Positions 1 through 9,612 of a stretch of 52,305 nucleotides of DNA are shown here, one piece after another. The stretch spans positions 1 to 52,305 of the forward strand of contig SLRS01000020.1 of NCBI GenBank assembly GCA_007130855.1, in the 5' to 3' direction. The notes under the pieces are model-generated. The model saw only the letters and a program-made list of their open reading frames with translations, had not been told where the DNA came from and ran no database searches. Within the stretch, counting starts at the first letter, position 1; each line of letters opens with the position of its first letter. This DNA comes from Trueperaceae bacterium. Its GTDB lineage: Bacteria > Deinococcota > Deinococci > Deinococcales > Trueperaceae. The position numbers and the translations under genes are program-made.

Positions 1-1184
1 CCGTCGGCCGCGCCGTCGGCTGCGCCATGCACCGCAGCCACGAACTCGCCGTATCCCTCGGCGTCCATCGACTCGAGCGGCACGAAGCGCAAGGCCACCC
101 CATTGATGCACCAGCGCTGCCCCGTCGGGGCCGGGCCGTCGTCGAAGACGTGTCCGAGGTGCGAGTCGCCATAGCGGCTGCGGACCTCGGTGCGCACCAT
201 GAAGAGGCTGCGGTCCTCATGCAGCGTCACGTAGCGCGCGTCGATCGGTCGGCTGAAGCTTGGCCAGCCGCTGCCCGAGTCGTACTTGTCGCGCGAGCTG
301 AACAGCGGTTCGCCGCTGACGACGTCGACGTAGATGCCGGGCTCGTAGAGACCGTCGTAGGGATGCGAGAAGGCCCGCTCGGTGCCGTCGCGCTGGGTGA
401 CGCGGAAGGTGAGTTCGTCGAGCGAGGCGCGCAGGGCTTCGTCGCCCGGGTGCTGCCGGAACCAGGTCGGCAGCAGCTCGGGCAGCTGGTACACCGTGCG
501 GTCACCGTCCCAATGGCTGGCAATGAAGCGCTCGCGCCCCGAGGCGGCGCTGTAGGCGCGGTAGCGCAGCGGGTTGTTGGCGGCGAAGTCCTGGTGGTAG
601 TCCTCCGCGGCGTAGAAGGTGCTGGCGTCCTCGATCACCGTGGCGATCGGCGCGTCGAACTTGGCACTGGCTTCGAGCGCCGCCAGGCTGCCCTCGGCGA
701 GGCGCCGCTGCTCGTCGCCCACGACGTAGATCGCCGAGGTGTAGTGGAAGCCGCGGTCGACGAACGAGCCACCCGCGTCGGTCGGGTCGTGCAGGCGCCA
801 GAAGGCGTCGAGCAGGCTCTGGTACTCGACCCTGGCCGGGTCGAAATGGACCTCGACCACCTCGCGGTGGCCGGTGCCGCCACGTACCACGTCCTCGTAG
901 CTGGGGTCCGGGACGTCGCCACCCATGAAGCCCGAGATCACCTCGATCACGCCCGGCACTCGCTCCATGCGGGACTCGGTGCACCAGAAGCAGCCGCCGG
1001 CGAAGTACGCCAGCGCCACCTCGCCCGCCTCGGCCGTGGCCTGTGCGACCGACGAGGCCTCGGCTCGGGCGACGGTGGCGCTCGCGTCGGCCTGCCCGCG
1101 CACGGTGGCGAGCGCCGCCAGCGCGAAGAGGACCGACGAAGCCACGAGGAGGCCGACACGATTCCGGGCTAGGCGCTGCATCAT
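1..1184 (-). CDS. msrAB: Bifunctional peptide methionine sulfoxide reductase MsrA/MsrB (3' end outside window)
   Basis: Reduces both S- and R-epimers of methionine sulfoxide. The reading frame is open from the ATG at 1184 to the window edge with no stop. An N-terminal hydrophobic stretch (about residues 8-28) followed by an Ala-rich linker looks like a signal peptide or membrane anchor, so the enzyme probably works outside the membrane. The MsrA motif GGCFWC lies at residues 63-68 (catalytic Cys65). The MsrB domain follows in the same frame, with SGSGWPSF near residue 307 and [14 protein letters not shown] carrying the catalytic Cys at residue 359. MsrB lacks both CxxC zinc pairs, so it is the zinc-free form. 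The visible end is a short Gly-Ala-Ala-Asp repeat. Order and fusion are typical of MsrAB. Confidence 0.93.
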   Translation of the reverse strand, partial: MMQRLARNRVGLLVASSVLFALAALATVRGQADASATVARAEASSVAQATAEAGEVALAYFAGGCFWCTESRMERVPGVIEVISGFMGGDVPDPSYEDVVRGGTGHREVVEVHFDPARVEYQSLLDAFWRLHDPTDAGGSFVDRGFHYTSAIYVVGDEQRRLAEGSLAALEASAKFDAPIATVIEDASTFYAAEDYHQDFAANNPLRYRAYSAASGRERFIASHWDGDRTVYQLPELLPTWFRQHPGDEALRASLDELTFRVTQRDGTERAFSHPYDGLYEPGIYVDVVSGEPLFSSRDKYDSGSGWPSFSRPIDARYVTLHEDRSLFMVRTEVRSRYGDSHLGHVFDDGPAPTGQRWCINGVALRFVPLESMDAEGYGEFVAAVHGAADGAAD

Positions 1185-1263
1185 GCCCCACTTAACGGCC
1201 TCGCGCCGCTTTCGTCCGTCGCCGGCGCCACCGTCGGCCGGCCCGCCGGCCCCGCGGCCGCGG

Positions 1264-1269
1264 TAGCAT
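1264..1269 (+). promoter_or_regulatory. Candidate -10 element upstream of lpd
   Basis: TAGCAT lies 16 bases before the ATG at 1286, with GGAGG (1276-1280) between. It fits the TAnnnT -10 pattern seen before other genes here. No convincing -35 was found. Confidence 0.35.
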
Positions 1270-1285
1270 GCCGCCGGAGGACACG

Positions 1286-2671
1286 ATGCCAGACTTCGAC
1301 GTGATCGTCATCGGTGCCGGTCCGGGCGGCTACGTCGCCGCGATTCGTGCCGCGCAGCTCGGGCTCGCGGTCGCCTGCGTGGAGAAGGAGCCGACCCTGG
1401 GTGGCACCTGCGTGCGCGTGGGCTGCATCCCCAGCAAGGTGCTGCTCGAGTCGAGCGAGCGCTTCGTGATGGCCCGCGATCAGCTCGCCGAGCACGGCGT
1501 GGTGGTCGGTGACGTCAGCCTCGATCTGACGACGATGATGCGGCGCAAGGACGCGGTGGTGAAGAGCAACACCGACGGCGTCGCCTACTTGTTCAAGAAG
1601 CACGGCATCGAGCGCTTCACCGGCGTGGGCGAGCTGCAGGGGCGCGGACACGTGGTCGTGCGGCACGAGGACGGCGATACCGAGCTCCACGCCGAGCACG
1701 TGATCTTGGCGACGGGCAGCAGCGTGGCCCCGCTGGCCGGCGTCGAGGTCGACGGCGAGCGGGTGATCACCAGCGACCACGCCATCGCGCTGAGCGAGGT
1801 GCCCGGGCATCTGGTGGTGATCGGCGCCGGCGCGATCGGCCTCGAGCTGGGCTGCGTCTGGGCCCGGTTGGGTGCCAAGGTGACCGTCCTCGAGTACCTC
1901 GATCGGGTGCTTCCGACCATGGACGCGGAGATCTCGCGCGAGGCCAAGAAGGTGTTCACCAGGCAGGGGCTCGACATCCGGACCGGCGCAGCGGTGCGCG
2001 GGACCAAGCGCACCAAGCAGGGCGTGAGCGTCAGCGTCGAGGGCGCGAGTCCAGTCAAGGCCGACGTGGCCCTGTTGGCCACCGGCCGCGTGCCGAACGT
2101 CGAGGGCCTCGGGTTGGTCGCCGCGGGCGTCGCGACCGACGACCAGGGCTTCGTGCAGGTCGACGCTCACCTGCGCACCTCACTGGAGGGCGTCTACGCC
2201 ATCGGCGACCTGATCCGCGGTCCGATGCTGGCACACCGGGCCGAGGATGACGGCGTCGCGGTGGTGGAGCGCATCGCCACCGGAGCGGGGCACGTGGACT
2301 ACGACTTGGTCCCGAACGTCGTCTACACGGAGCCCGAGATCGCATCGGTGGGGAAGACCGAGGAGCAGCTCAAGGAGGCGGGCATCGCGTACCGCAAGGG
2401 CACCTTCCCCTACCAGGCCAACGGCCGCGCTCGCGCCATGGCTGCGACCGAAGGCAAGGTGAAGCTGCTCGCCGACAAGGAGAGCGACCGGCTGCTCGGA
2501 GCGCACATCATCGGTGCTCGTGCCGGCGACCTGATCAGCGAGTTGACCGCAGCCATGGCGTTCCATGCCACCAGCGAGGACGTGGCGCGCGTCAGCCATC
2601 CGCACCCGACGCTGGCCGAGGTGGTGCGGGAGGCGGCGCTGGCCGTGGACGGGCGGGCACTGCACATCTGA
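1286..2671 (+). CDS. lpdA: Dihydrolipoyl dehydrogenase (E3)
   Basis: FAD-dependent flavoprotein that reoxidises dihydrolipoamide of 2-oxo acid dehydrogenase or glycine cleavage complexes with NAD+. The protein has 461 aa, normal for the family. An N-terminal GxGxxG FAD motif is followed by the redox pair C42/C47 in [14 protein letters not shown] second GxGxxG ([13 protein letters not shown]) binds NAD, and the C-terminal HPHPTLAE holds the His-Glu dyad. The ATG at 1286 is chosen because GGAGG (1276-1280) sits five bases before it; an upstream in-frame ATG at 1268 has no ribosome site. No E1 gene is nearby; a lone E2-like domain lies at 19004. Confidence 0.95.
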   Translation: MPDFDVIVIGAGPGGYVAAIRAAQLGLAVACVEKEPTLGGTCVRVGCIPSKVLLESSERFVMARDQLAEHGVVVGDVSLDLTTMMRRKDAVVKSNTDGVAYLFKKHGIERFTGVGELQGRGHVVVRHEDGDTELHAEHVILATGSSVAPLAGVEVDGERVITSDHAIALSEVPGHLVVIGAGAIGLELGCVWARLGAKVTVLEYLDRVLPTMDAEISREAKKVFTRQGLDIRTGAAVRGTKRTKQGVSVSVEGASPVKADVALLATGRVPNVEGLGLVAAGVATDDQGFVQVDAHLRTSLEGVYAIGDLIRGPMLAHRAEDDGVAVVERIATGAGHVDYDLVPNVVYTEPEIASVGKTEEQLKEAGIAYRKGTFPYQANGRARAMAATEGKVKLLADKESDRLLGAHIIGARAGDLISELTAAMAFHATSEDVARVSHPHPTLAEVVREAALAVDGRALHI

Positions 2672-2743
2672 GGCGCCCGGCGCCCGAAGGTAGCTCGGCT
2701 TACGGTGCAGTCTGGGCGTCCAGGACGTGCCTCGCGCGCGTGA

Positions 2744-2749
2744 TACCCT
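2744..2749 (+). promoter_or_regulatory. -10 element for a probably leaderless mqnE transcript
   Basis: TACCCT ends 7 bases before the ATG at 2757 and there is no Shine-Dalgarno sequence. This spacing puts the transcription start at or next to the start codon. Confidence 0.45.
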
Positions 2750-2756
2750 GCCGGCG

Positions 2757-3908
2757 ATGAAGCTCATCGCTGCTCCTGGCACGTCGAGCGTGACCACGCG
2801 CGACCCAGCGCTCGAGCCCGTCGTCGACAAGGTGCTCTCGGGTGAGCGCATCGGTTTCGAGGAGGGCATGGTCCTCTACCGCACCCGCGACGTGCCGGCA
2901 CTGTTGCGTCTGGCGGACGTGGTGCGCGAACGCAAGGTGGGGCCGAAGGCCTACTTCGTACACTCGCTGCGGCTGTCGCAGACGAACGTCTGCTACGTCG
3001 GCTGCACGTTCTGTGGGTTCGCCAAGCGCTTCGGTGAGCAGGGCGTCTGGGACTACGACCTCGACGACGTGTGGGCTTACGTCGACCGGCACTACCACCC
3101 CAACCTGACCGAGATCCACATCGCCTCCGGGCACCATCCGAAGCGCGAATGGCAGTACTACCTCGACCTCGTGCACGGGCTCCGCACGCGCTACGCGGGC
3201 GTGCAGGTGAAGGCCTGGACGGCCGCCGAGATCCACCACTTCACCAAGATCACCCGCCCGCGCCTCAGCTATCGCGAGGTGCTCGCCGAGCTGCAGCAGG
3301 CCGGCCTGGTGGCCATGCCCGGTGGTGGCGCCGAGATCTTCGCCGAGCACGTGCGGCGCCGCATCGCGCGCGCCAAGGTCACCGCCGAGGGGTGGCTCGA
3401 GGTGCACCGGGTCGCACACGAGCTGGGCATCCCCAGCAATGCGACCATGCTCTACGGTCACGTGGAGGCGCTCGAGGACCGGCTCGATCACATGGATCGG
3501 ATCCGCGCCCTGCAAGACGAGACGAACGGCTTCATGAGCTTCATCCCGCTGGCCTACCAGCCCGACAACAATCCGCTGGCCGCGGAGCTCGAGGCGCTGG
3601 GCAAGCGCGCCCACACCACCGGCCTCGACGACTTGCGCAACCTGGCCGTCGCGCGCGTCTACCTCGACAACGTGCCCCACATCAAGGGGTACTGGATCAT
3701 GATCACGCCGGAGCACACCCAGGTGTCGCTGGCGGCGGGCGTGTCGGACGTGGACGGCACCATCAAAGACGAGCGCATCGCGCACGCCTCCGGAGCCGTC
3801 ACCGAGGTCGGCATGACCGAGGTCGAGCTCGTGCGGCTGATCAGGGACGCCGGCCGCGTGCCGGTGCGGCGCGACGCGCTCTACGACGAGCGTCAGGTGT
3901 ACGCCTGA
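2757..3908 (+). CDS. mqnE: Aminofutalosine synthase (radical SAM)
   Basis: Joins 3-[(1-carboxyvinyl)oxy]benzoate to adenosine from SAM to form 6-amino-6-deoxyfutalosine, the second step of the futalosine route to menaquinone. The protein has 383 aa. The radical-SAM cluster Cys79, Cys83 and Cys86 (CYVGCTFCGFAKR) and family blocks such as HIASGHHP and PLAYQPDNNPL are visible. MqnC is a related radical SAM enzyme of the same pathway, but the immediate partner is MqnA, the preceding step, which favours MqnE. The ATG at 2757 follows a -10 box directly; an upstream GTG at 2727 would lie in the promoter. The gene ends 2 bases before mqnA. Confidence 0.9.
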   Translation: MKLIAAPGTSSVTTRDPALEPVVDKVLSGERIGFEEGMVLYRTRDVPALLRLADVVRERKVGPKAYFVHSLRLSQTNVCYVGCTFCGFAKRFGEQGVWDYDLDDVWAYVDRHYHPNLTEIHIASGHHPKREWQYYLDLVHGLRTRYAGVQVKAWTAAEIHHFTKITRPRLSYREVLAELQQAGLVAMPGGGAEIFAEHVRRRIARAKVTAEGWLEVHRVAHELGIPSNATMLYGHVEALEDRLDHMDRIRALQDETNGFMSFIPLAYQPDNNPLAAELEALGKRAHTTGLDDLRNLAVARVYLDNVPHIKGYWIMITPEHTQVSLAAGVSDVDGTIKDERIAHASGAVTEVGMTEVELVRLIRDAGRVPVRRDALYDERQVYA

Positions 3909-3910
3909 GC

Positions 3911-4756
3911 ATGCACGAGGCATCGATTGGCGACCGAGCGCCGGCGCCGCGCAGCTACGAGGTGCTCGGCGTGGTGGCGTACACCAACGTCGCGCCGCTG
4001 CATTGGGGCCTCGAGCCGTGGGAGGGTGCGCGATTCGTGCGCGGGGTGCCGACCGAGCTCAACGCCGCGCTGTTGGCCGGCCGTGTCGACCTGACGCTGG
4101 TGTCGAGCGTCGAGTTCATCCGCCATCGTCACGAGCTCGTCGCGTTGCCGGACTTCTCGATCGCGTCGTTGGGGCCGGTGCACAGCGTGACGCTCTTCCA
4201 CCACGAGCCCTGGGCTGCCCTGGACGGTGCGCGCATCGCGGTATCGACCGACTCGGCCACCAGCGTCGAGCTGCTGCGGGTGCTGCTGGCGCTCGACGGT
4301 GCCATGGCCGAACTGGTGCCCACCGAGCCCGATCTCGACGCGATGCTGGCCGACCACGCGGGCGCCTTGCTCATCGGCGACAATGCCCTCGTCGAAGCGG
4401 TGGCGCGTCGGTCCGTGGCCGGCCGGGTGCCGCGCCAGACCGACCTCGGTGACGCCTGGTACCGCGCCACGCGGCTGCCGTTCACGTTCGCGGTGTGGGC
4501 GGCCCGGGCCGATCGTCCGCCCTCGCGGCGGCTCGTGGCCGAGCTGCGCGCCGCGCGCGAGCGTGGACTGGGGCACCTGGCCGCGGTGGCGCGCGTGGAG
4601 GCCGCGGCGCGCGGGCTGAGCGAGCAGGTGGTGCTGCGCTACCTGGCGAACTTCCGTTACTTCCTCGAGCCGCCCGACCGCGATGGCCTGTTGGCCTTCG
4701 CGGAGCGCGTCGACCCGAGCGTACGGGCCGCGGAGCTGTGCTTCCTCGACCTGTAG
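3911..4756 (+). CDS. mqnA: Chorismate dehydratase
   Basis: Converts chorismate to 3-[(1-carboxyvinyl)oxy]benzoate, the entry step of the futalosine menaquinone pathway and the substrate source for MqnE next door. The 281-aa protein has the MqnA/periplasmic-binding-like fold: an N-terminal block VVAYTNVAPLHWGL, then GVPTELNAALLAGRVDLTLVSS, and a middle motif ALLIGDNALVEA typical of MqnA. The ATG lies 2 bases after the mqnE stop, so the two are co-transcribed and probably translationally coupled. No other men or mqn gene is in the window. Confidence 0.9.
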   Translation: MHEASIGDRAPAPRSYEVLGVVAYTNVAPLHWGLEPWEGARFVRGVPTELNAALLAGRVDLTLVSSVEFIRHRHELVALPDFSIASLGPVHSVTLFHHEPWAALDGARIAVSTDSATSVELLRVLLALDGAMAELVPTEPDLDAMLADHAGALLIGDNALVEAVARRSVAGRVPRQTDLGDAWYRATRLPFTFAVWAARADRPPSRRLVAELRAARERGLGHLAAVARVEAAARGLSEQVVLRYLANFRYFLEPPDRDGLLAFAERVDPSVRAAELCFLDL

Positions 4757-4866
4757 TGGTATGGCCCGCCGCGCTGGCCACGGCTGCGCCAGGGCTACCC
4801 GGCACTGCGTGAAGGATCCGTGACCCCTACGTGATGAATACCGAAGAAACCGTGTACACCGCGACG

Positions 4867-4872
4867 TACACT
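4867..4872 (+). promoter_or_regulatory. -10 element for a probably leaderless glgX transcript
   Basis: TACACT ends 6 bases before the ATG at 4879, the same spacing as at 2744 and 23761. No Shine-Dalgarno sequence precedes that ATG. Confidence 0.4.
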
Positions 4873-4878
4873 GCACTG

Positions 4879-7077
4879 ATGGCGCTCCCTTACGTGTCCC
4901 CCGCGGTCGAGCCGCGCGTGGAGGCCGGACGACACACGCTCGACCGCATCTGGCCTGGGCGTCCCTACCCCCTCGGTACGAGCTGGGACGGCCACGGGGT
5001 CAACCTGGCGGTCTACGCCGAGAACGCCACGAGCGTCGAGTGGCTCCTGTTCGACGGCGCCTACGAGGCCACGGCGAGCCGCAGCTTCGTGCTCCCGGAA
5101 CGCACCGGACCGGTCTGGCACGGCTACTTGCCGGAGCTGCGCCCGGGGCAGCTCTACGCCCTGCGTGTCCATGGTCCGTGGGAACCCGCCGCCGGCCATC
5201 GGTTCAACCCGGCGAAGGTGTTGCTCGATCCCTACGCGCGCGCCATCGGCCGTCCCGCGCGCTGGCATCCGAGCCTCGTCGGCAGCGTTCGCGGCGCCCG
5301 CGGTGAGGTCGCCTGCGAGCTCGACTCCGGCCCCTACGCACCCTTGGGGGCCGTGATCGACGACCGCTTCGACTGGCAGGGGGTCGAGGCCCCGCGGGTG
5401 CCGTGGGAGGACACCGTCATCTACGAGGCGCACGTGCGTGGCCTCACCATGCGGCACCCCGGTGTGCCCGAGGAGCTGCGCGGCACGTTCCTGGGCCTGG
5501 TGAGCGACTCGGTGCTCGAGCACCTCCGGGGGCTGGGCGTCACCACGGTGCAGTTGCTGCCGGTGCAGTCGATCGCCGTGGAGCAGCGCCTGATCGACCT
5601 GGGGCTCACGAACTACTGGGGCTACAACACCCTCAACTACTTCGCGCCCGAGCCGCGCTACTCCAGCGATGGTCCCGTCTCGGCCGTCAGCGACTTCAAG
5701 ACGATGGTGCGCGAGCTGCATCGAGCCGGCTTCGAGGTCATCATCGACGTGGTGTACAACCACACGGGCGAGGGCAACCACACCGGCCCGACCTTGTCGT
5801 TCCGAGGCATCGACAACGCGTCGTACTACAAGCTCCAGCCCAAGGACCGGCAGCTCTACATCGACTACACCGGGACCGGCAACACCCTCGACCCGGGCAA
5901 TCCTTACGTGCTGCAACTCATCACCGACAGCCTCCGCTACTGGGTGAGGGAGATGCACGTGGACGGCTTCCGCTTCGACCTCGCAGCAGCCCTGGCGCGT
6001 GAGCTCTACGACGTCAACATGCTCTCGGCCTTCTTCAAGGTGATCCAACAGGACCCGGTCCTGTCGCGCGTGAAGCTGATCGCGGAGCCCTGGGACGTGG
6101 GCCCCGGCGGCTACCAGGTCGGTAACTTCCCTTGGTCGTGGACCGAGTGGAACGGCAAGTACCGTGACGCCGTGCGCTCGTTCTGGCGCGGCGACGCGGG
6201 CCGCGTCGCCGAGTTCGCCACACGCCTGACGGGCTCGGCCGACCTCTACGGGCACAACGGCCGCAAGCCCTGGGCGTCGATCAACTTCGTGACGGCGCAC
6301 GACGGCTTCACGCTCGAGGACCTCGTGCGCTACGAGCGCAAGCACAACGAGGCCAATGGCGAGCAGGGCCGCGACGGCAGCGACCACAACGTGTCGAGCA
6401 ACTTCGGCGTCGAGGGTCCGAGCGACGAGCCGGAGGTTCGCAGCCGCCGCGCCAAGCGCAAGCGCGCACTGATGGCCACGCTGCTCCTGTCGCAGGGCAT
6501 CCCGATGCTCTCGGGTGGGGACGAGGTCTCCCGTAGCCAGGCCGGCAACAACAATGCCTACTGCCAGGACAACGAGCTGAGCTGGTTCGACTGGGACCTA
6601 GGCCCCGAGGAGCTCGACTTCCAGCGCTTCACCAGCGACCTGATCCGGCTGCGCCGGGCGCATCCGATCTTCCGGCGCCGCAACTTCCTGACCGGCGAGA
6701 TGCAGGGGAGTTGCCGCGACGTGTCGTGGTGGCATCCGGCCGGCCACGAGATGCGTGAAGGCGATTGGCACGAACCGCGCGGTGCCGCCTTCGGCATGCG
6801 CCTGTGCGGCAAGTCGCTGCGCCAGCTCGATCAGCACGGCCATGACGTCGAGGACGCCACCTTCTTGCTGCTCGTCGCTGGTCTCGAGGGGCGTACCTTC
6901 ACGCTGCCCCCCTGCCCGCACGCGAGCGGCTGGCGTGTCTGCGTCGACACCGACCGTGGCAGCGTCGATCCAGCGGGTCGCGGCCGGCTGTTGGCGACCG
7001 GGGCGCGCCTGCGGGTGCCGGACAACGCGCTCGTGCTGCTGATCGGCTCGAGTGCGGAGGGAGTGGCGGGAGCCTGA
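4879..7077 (+). CDS. glgX: Glycogen debranching enzyme (GH13 isoamylase type)
   Basis: Hydrolyses alpha-1,6 branches of glycogen or limit dextrins in the cytoplasm. The N-terminal early-set/CBM48 region begins [21 protein letters not shown]. The GH13 barrel shows [11 protein letters not shown], nucleophile Asp367 in [10 protein letters not shown], acid/base Glu403 in IAEPWD and the third acidic residue Asp475 in [12 protein letters not shown]. The protein has 732 aa from the ATG at 4879, slightly longer than many GlgX. That start is chosen because a -10 box sits 6 bases upstream. The alternative ATG at 4831 would add 16 residues that look non-conserved and has only a poor ribosome site. Confidence 0.93.
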   Translation: MALPYVSPAVEPRVEAGRHTLDRIWPGRPYPLGTSWDGHGVNLAVYAENATSVEWLLFDGAYEATASRSFVLPERTGPVWHGYLPELRPGQLYALRVHGPWEPAAGHRFNPAKVLLDPYARAIGRPARWHPSLVGSVRGARGEVACELDSGPYAPLGAVIDDRFDWQGVEAPRVPWEDTVIYEAHVRGLTMRHPGVPEELRGTFLGLVSDSVLEHLRGLGVTTVQLLPVQSIAVEQRLIDLGLTNYWGYNTLNYFAPEPRYSSDGPVSAVSDFKTMVRELHRAGFEVIIDVVYNHTGEGNHTGPTLSFRGIDNASYYKLQPKDRQLYIDYTGTGNTLDPGNPYVLQLITDSLRYWVREMHVDGFRFDLAAALARELYDVNMLSAFFKVIQQDPVLSRVKLIAEPWDVGPGGYQVGNFPWSWTEWNGKYRDAVRSFWRGDAGRVAEFATRLTGSADLYGHNGRKPWASINFVTAHDGFTLEDLVRYERKHNEANGEQGRDGSDHNVSSNFGVEGPSDEPEVRSRRAKRKRALMATLLLSQGIPMLSGGDEVSRSQAGNNNAYCQDNELSWFDWDLGPEELDFQRFTSDLIRLRRAHPIFRRRNFLTGEMQGSCRDVSWWHPAGHEMREGDWHEPRGAAFGMRLCGKSLRQLDQHGHDVEDATFLLLVAGLEGRTFTLPPCPHASGWRVCVDTDRGSVDPAGRGRLLATGARLRVPDNALVLLIGSSAEGVAGA

Positions 7078-8171
7078 ACGATGCGCTCCCAGCGACCTCG
7101 ATCGGGCCGGCCGCTGCGTACCTGACCTGGCTCGGGATCGTCCTGTGCCTGTCGCAATCCGCCCTGCTGTCGGGCTTGAACTTGGGGTTGTTCTCGCTCA
7201 GCAAGCTCGAGCTGCGCGTGGCGGCCAAGCGCGGCGATCGGCGCGCGCTGCGCGTCTTGCGCCTGCGCGACGACGCGAACTTCAGCCTCGTCACCATCTT
7301 GTGGGCGAACGTCGCGGTGAACGTGCTGCTGGCGTTGCTGTCGGGCTCGGTGCTGAGCGGTGTGGCGGCGTTCTTGTTCTCGACCGTCGTGATCACGGTG
7401 TTCGCCGAGATCCTCCCGCAGGCGTACTTCACGCGGCACGCGCTGCGGCTCGCCGCGCTCTTGACGCCGCTGCTGCGGGTCTACCAGGTGCTCCTCTACC
7501 CGGTCGCACGCCCCTCCGCCTGGGTGCTCGACGTGTGGTTGGGGGGTGACGAGATCCGCTACTTCCGCGAGCGCGACTTGCGGCGGTTGATCGGCCTCCA
7601 CATGGAGGCGGCGAGCAGCGATATCGGCTCGGTGGAGGGCCAGGGGGCACTCAACTTCCTCGATCTCGACGACGTGCCGCTCGCCGACGAGGGCGAGCCG
7701 ATCGATCCGCACAGCGTGCTGCAGCTCGACTTCGAGGGCGGCCGGCCGCTGTTCCCGCACATCGAGGCCGATGCCGAGGATCCGTTCCTGCGCGCCGTCG
7801 ACCGATCGGGCAAGAGCTGGGCGGTGATCGTCGACGCGGCCGGCGAACCGCGGCTCGTGCTCGCGGCGCACGCGTTCCTGCGCGAAGCGCTGTTCGACCC
7901 CGGGCGCTTCGCGCCCCTCCGGCACTGCCACCGGCCGATCGTGGTGCGCGATCCGGGTGTCAGGCTCGGTGACCTCATCCGGCGCTTCGTGGTGAGCTCC
8001 GGTCCCGCCGGCGACGACATCGTCGAGCACGACGTCATCGTGCTGTGGGGCGAGCAGCCGCGACTGCTGACCGGTACCGACATCCTCGGGCGCCTGCTGC
8101 GCGGCATCGCGCGGCCGGTGGCGGTGCCGCGGCCGGAGGCGGTGGAGCCAGGCGGGGGAGCGCCCGGGTAG
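7074..8171 (+). CDS. CNNM/DUF21 domain membrane protein with CBS-like C-terminus
   Basis: Resembles the CorB/HlyC family of divalent-cation-linked membrane proteins. A DUF21 block ([20 protein letters not shown]) and further hydrophobic segments give about four membrane passes. A cytoplasmic part follows, ending [15 protein letters not shown] as CBS domains often do. The first membrane helix ([16 protein letters not shown]) lies upstream of the first TTG at 7176 and must be part of the protein. No ATG, GTG or TTG exists in frame between the last upstream stop and that helix. The best start is a CTG at 7074 that overlaps the glgX stop (CTGA) and follows GGAGGGAGTGGCGGGAG. Family assignment is fair; transported ion unknown. 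Confidence 0.7.
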   Translation: MNDALPATSIGPAAAYLTWLGIVLCLSQSALLSGLNLGLFSLSKLELRVAAKRGDRRALRVLRLRDDANFSLVTILWANVAVNVLLALLSGSVLSGVAAFLFSTVVITVFAEILPQAYFTRHALRLAALLTPLLRVYQVLLYPVARPSAWVLDVWLGGDEIRYFRERDLRRLIGLHMEAASSDIGSVEGQGALNFLDLDDVPLADEGEPIDPHSVLQLDFEGGRPLFPHIEADAEDPFLRAVDRSGKSWAVIVDAAGEPRLVLAAHAFLREALFDPGRFAPLRHCHRPIVVRDPGVRLGDLIRRFVVSSGPAGDDIVEHDVIVLWGEQPRLLTGTDILGRLLRGIARPVAVPRPEAVEPGGGAPG

Positions 8172-8195
8172 CACCGGCGAGCCGGCCTGCGCTGT

Positions 8196-8747
8196 TCAGT
8201 CCCCGCGGATCGGCCGCATCACGAGCTGCGCGTAGACGCGGCCCATCGTCTCGGCGTCGTACGGCATCGCGTGCTCGAGCCACCAGCCGACCATCGCCAG
8301 CGAGGCGGCGGCGAGGTGGTGGGCGGCCAGTTCCGGCGGCACGCCGGCGGGGGAGCGGAAGGTCACGCTGGCGAGGATGCGCGCCTCGACCGCCGAGCGC
8401 AGCCGGGGTTCGAGGGCGGTACCGCGTTGGGCAGCGAACAGCACCCTGAGCGGCCCGGCCTTGGCGGCCACGTACTCGAACAGCTGCCGGCCGGCGTCGT
8501 CGAGCCGGCCCTCGTCGGCGGTGGGCTGGAGAAGCCCCGCCAGCTCGCCCACGGCGCCGCTCAGCACGTCGAGCAGCAGGGCCTCCAGGTTCACGTAGTG
8601 GCGGAAGAAGGTCGCATAGCCGACGTCGGCTCGGTCAGTGAGCGCGCGGATCGTCAGGTTCGCGAAGGGCTGCTCGTCCGCGAGCTCGAGCAGCGCCTGC
8701 GCCAGCGCCGCCCGCGTTCGTCGCACCCTTCGGTCGCTCCGAAGCAT
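8196..8747 (-). CDS. TetR/AcrR family transcriptional regulator
   Basis: A 183-aa repressor-type protein. The N-terminal helix-turn-helix covers about residues 10-55 (LTIRALTDRADVGYATFFRHY); the C-terminal helical ligand domain is variable and gives no clue to the effector. It is divergent from the kinase-like gene at 8878 and the membrane protein at 9613, the obvious candidate targets. The inverted repeat at 8778-8789 in the intergenic region is a possible operator. It converges on the CNNM gene, with 24 bases between stops. Confidence 0.85.
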   Translation of the reverse strand: MLRSDRRVRRTRAALAQALLELADEQPFANLTIRALTDRADVGYATFFRHYVNLEALLLDVLSGAVGELAGLLQPTADEGRLDDAGRQLFEYVAAKAGPLRVLFAAQRGTALEPRLRSAVEARILASVTFRSPAGVPPELAAHHLAAASLAMVGWWLEHAMPYDAETMGRVYAQLVMRPIRGD

Positions 8748-8777
8748 TGCCCAACACTACCGCACGTCAGTATGCGA

Positions 8778-8789
8778 GACAATAATGTC
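8778..8789. promoter_or_regulatory. Inverted repeat GACA-ATAA-TGTC, candidate TetR operator
   Basis: Perfect 4-bp arms with a 4-bp spacer lie in the divergent region between the TetR gene (start 8747) and the gene at 8878, next to TATGGT (8791-8796) and AGTATG (8769-8774; CATACT on the minus strand), either of which could be a -10 box. The arms are short, so this is tentative. Confidence 0.35.
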
Positions 8790-8877
8790 GTATGGTCTAT
8801 GTGGCTCGTTTCGCGCTTCGGCGGCGTCCGCGGTCGCGGGCGTCCACGGTCGCGGCCGGGCACGAGGAGGCACCAGC

Positions 8878-9609
8878 ATGCTCGACCCGCTGCGCGCGGC
8901 GGCGATCCTGTTCGGCTACTACGTGCTGACGCTGTTCTTGCTACCACTCGCCCTGCGCGCCTTCACGCCGGTGCCGCGCGAGGTCGCCCGCAAGGTGCAG
9001 CACGTCGCCTACGCCTTGTCGGTCTTCTTGCTGCTGGGCTTGTTCCAGCACTGGTACCAGGCCGTGACCGCTTCGTTCGTGTTGGTGGTGGTCGCGTATC
9101 CGGTGCTGGCGTGGTGGGAAGGTCGCCCCAGCTATCGCAGGCTGCTCAACGACCGCAGCGCGCGCGGCGGTGAGTTGCGGCGGCAGATGCTCTACGTGCA
9201 GCTCGCCTTCGCGCTGCTGATCGCGGTGTTCTGGGGCCTCTTGGGGCCCGCATGGCGACCGCTGATCGCCGTGGCCGTCATGGCCTGGGGGTTCGGCGAC
9301 GCGGCCGCGGCCCTGGTCGGCAAGTATTGCGGCCGGCTGCGGATCGTGCACCGTGCGGTCGATGGGGCGAAGACGTTGGAGGGCACCGGCGCCATGGTCG
9401 CGTTCGCCGCGCTGGCCGTGTTCCTGACCCTCTTCTTCTACGCTGGCCAGACCTGGTGGGTGAGCCTGGCGGCGGCCGCGCTGGCGGCGCCCGTCGCCGG
9501 CGTGGTGGAGCTCTTCTCGCGGCGCGGGCTGGACACCCTGACGGTGCCGCTCGCCACCGCAGCAGCCCTGGTGCCTTGGTTCCTGCTCGCGATCGTGCAG
9601 GGTTGGTAG
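8878..9609 (+). CDS. Phytol/dolichol kinase-like integral membrane protein
   Basis: A 243-aa polytopic protein of the SEC59/VTE5 polyprenol kinase family, which uses CTP (or UTP) to phosphorylate an isoprenoid alcohol. It has about six or seven hydrophobic segments. The family signatures are GDAAAALVGKYCGR, DGAKTLEGTGAM and ELFSRRGLDTLTVPL near the C-terminus. GAGGAGG (8865-8871) is a strong ribosome site for the ATG at 8878. The next gene starts 3 bases after its stop, so both are one operon. Substrate cannot be told from the sequence; salvage of phytol or of a carotenoid or quinone side-chain alcohol are possibilities. Confidence 0.8.
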   Translation: MLDPLRAAAILFGYYVLTLFLLPLALRAFTPVPREVARKVQHVAYALSVFLLLGLFQHWYQAVTASFVLVVVAYPVLAWWEGRPSYRRLLNDRSARGGELRRQMLYVQLAFALLIAVFWGLLGPAWRPLIAVAVMAWGFGDAAAALVGKYCGRLRIVHRAVDGAKTLEGTGAMVAFAALAVFLTLFFYAGQTWWVSLAAAALAAPVAGVVELFSRRGLDTLTVPLATAAALVPWFLLAIVQGW

Positions 9610-9612
9610 CCG

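Noticed and set aside
27-1172. A 381-codon plus-strand frame over the MsrAB gene
   Set aside because: The minus strand encodes complete MsrA and MsrB motifs in one frame.
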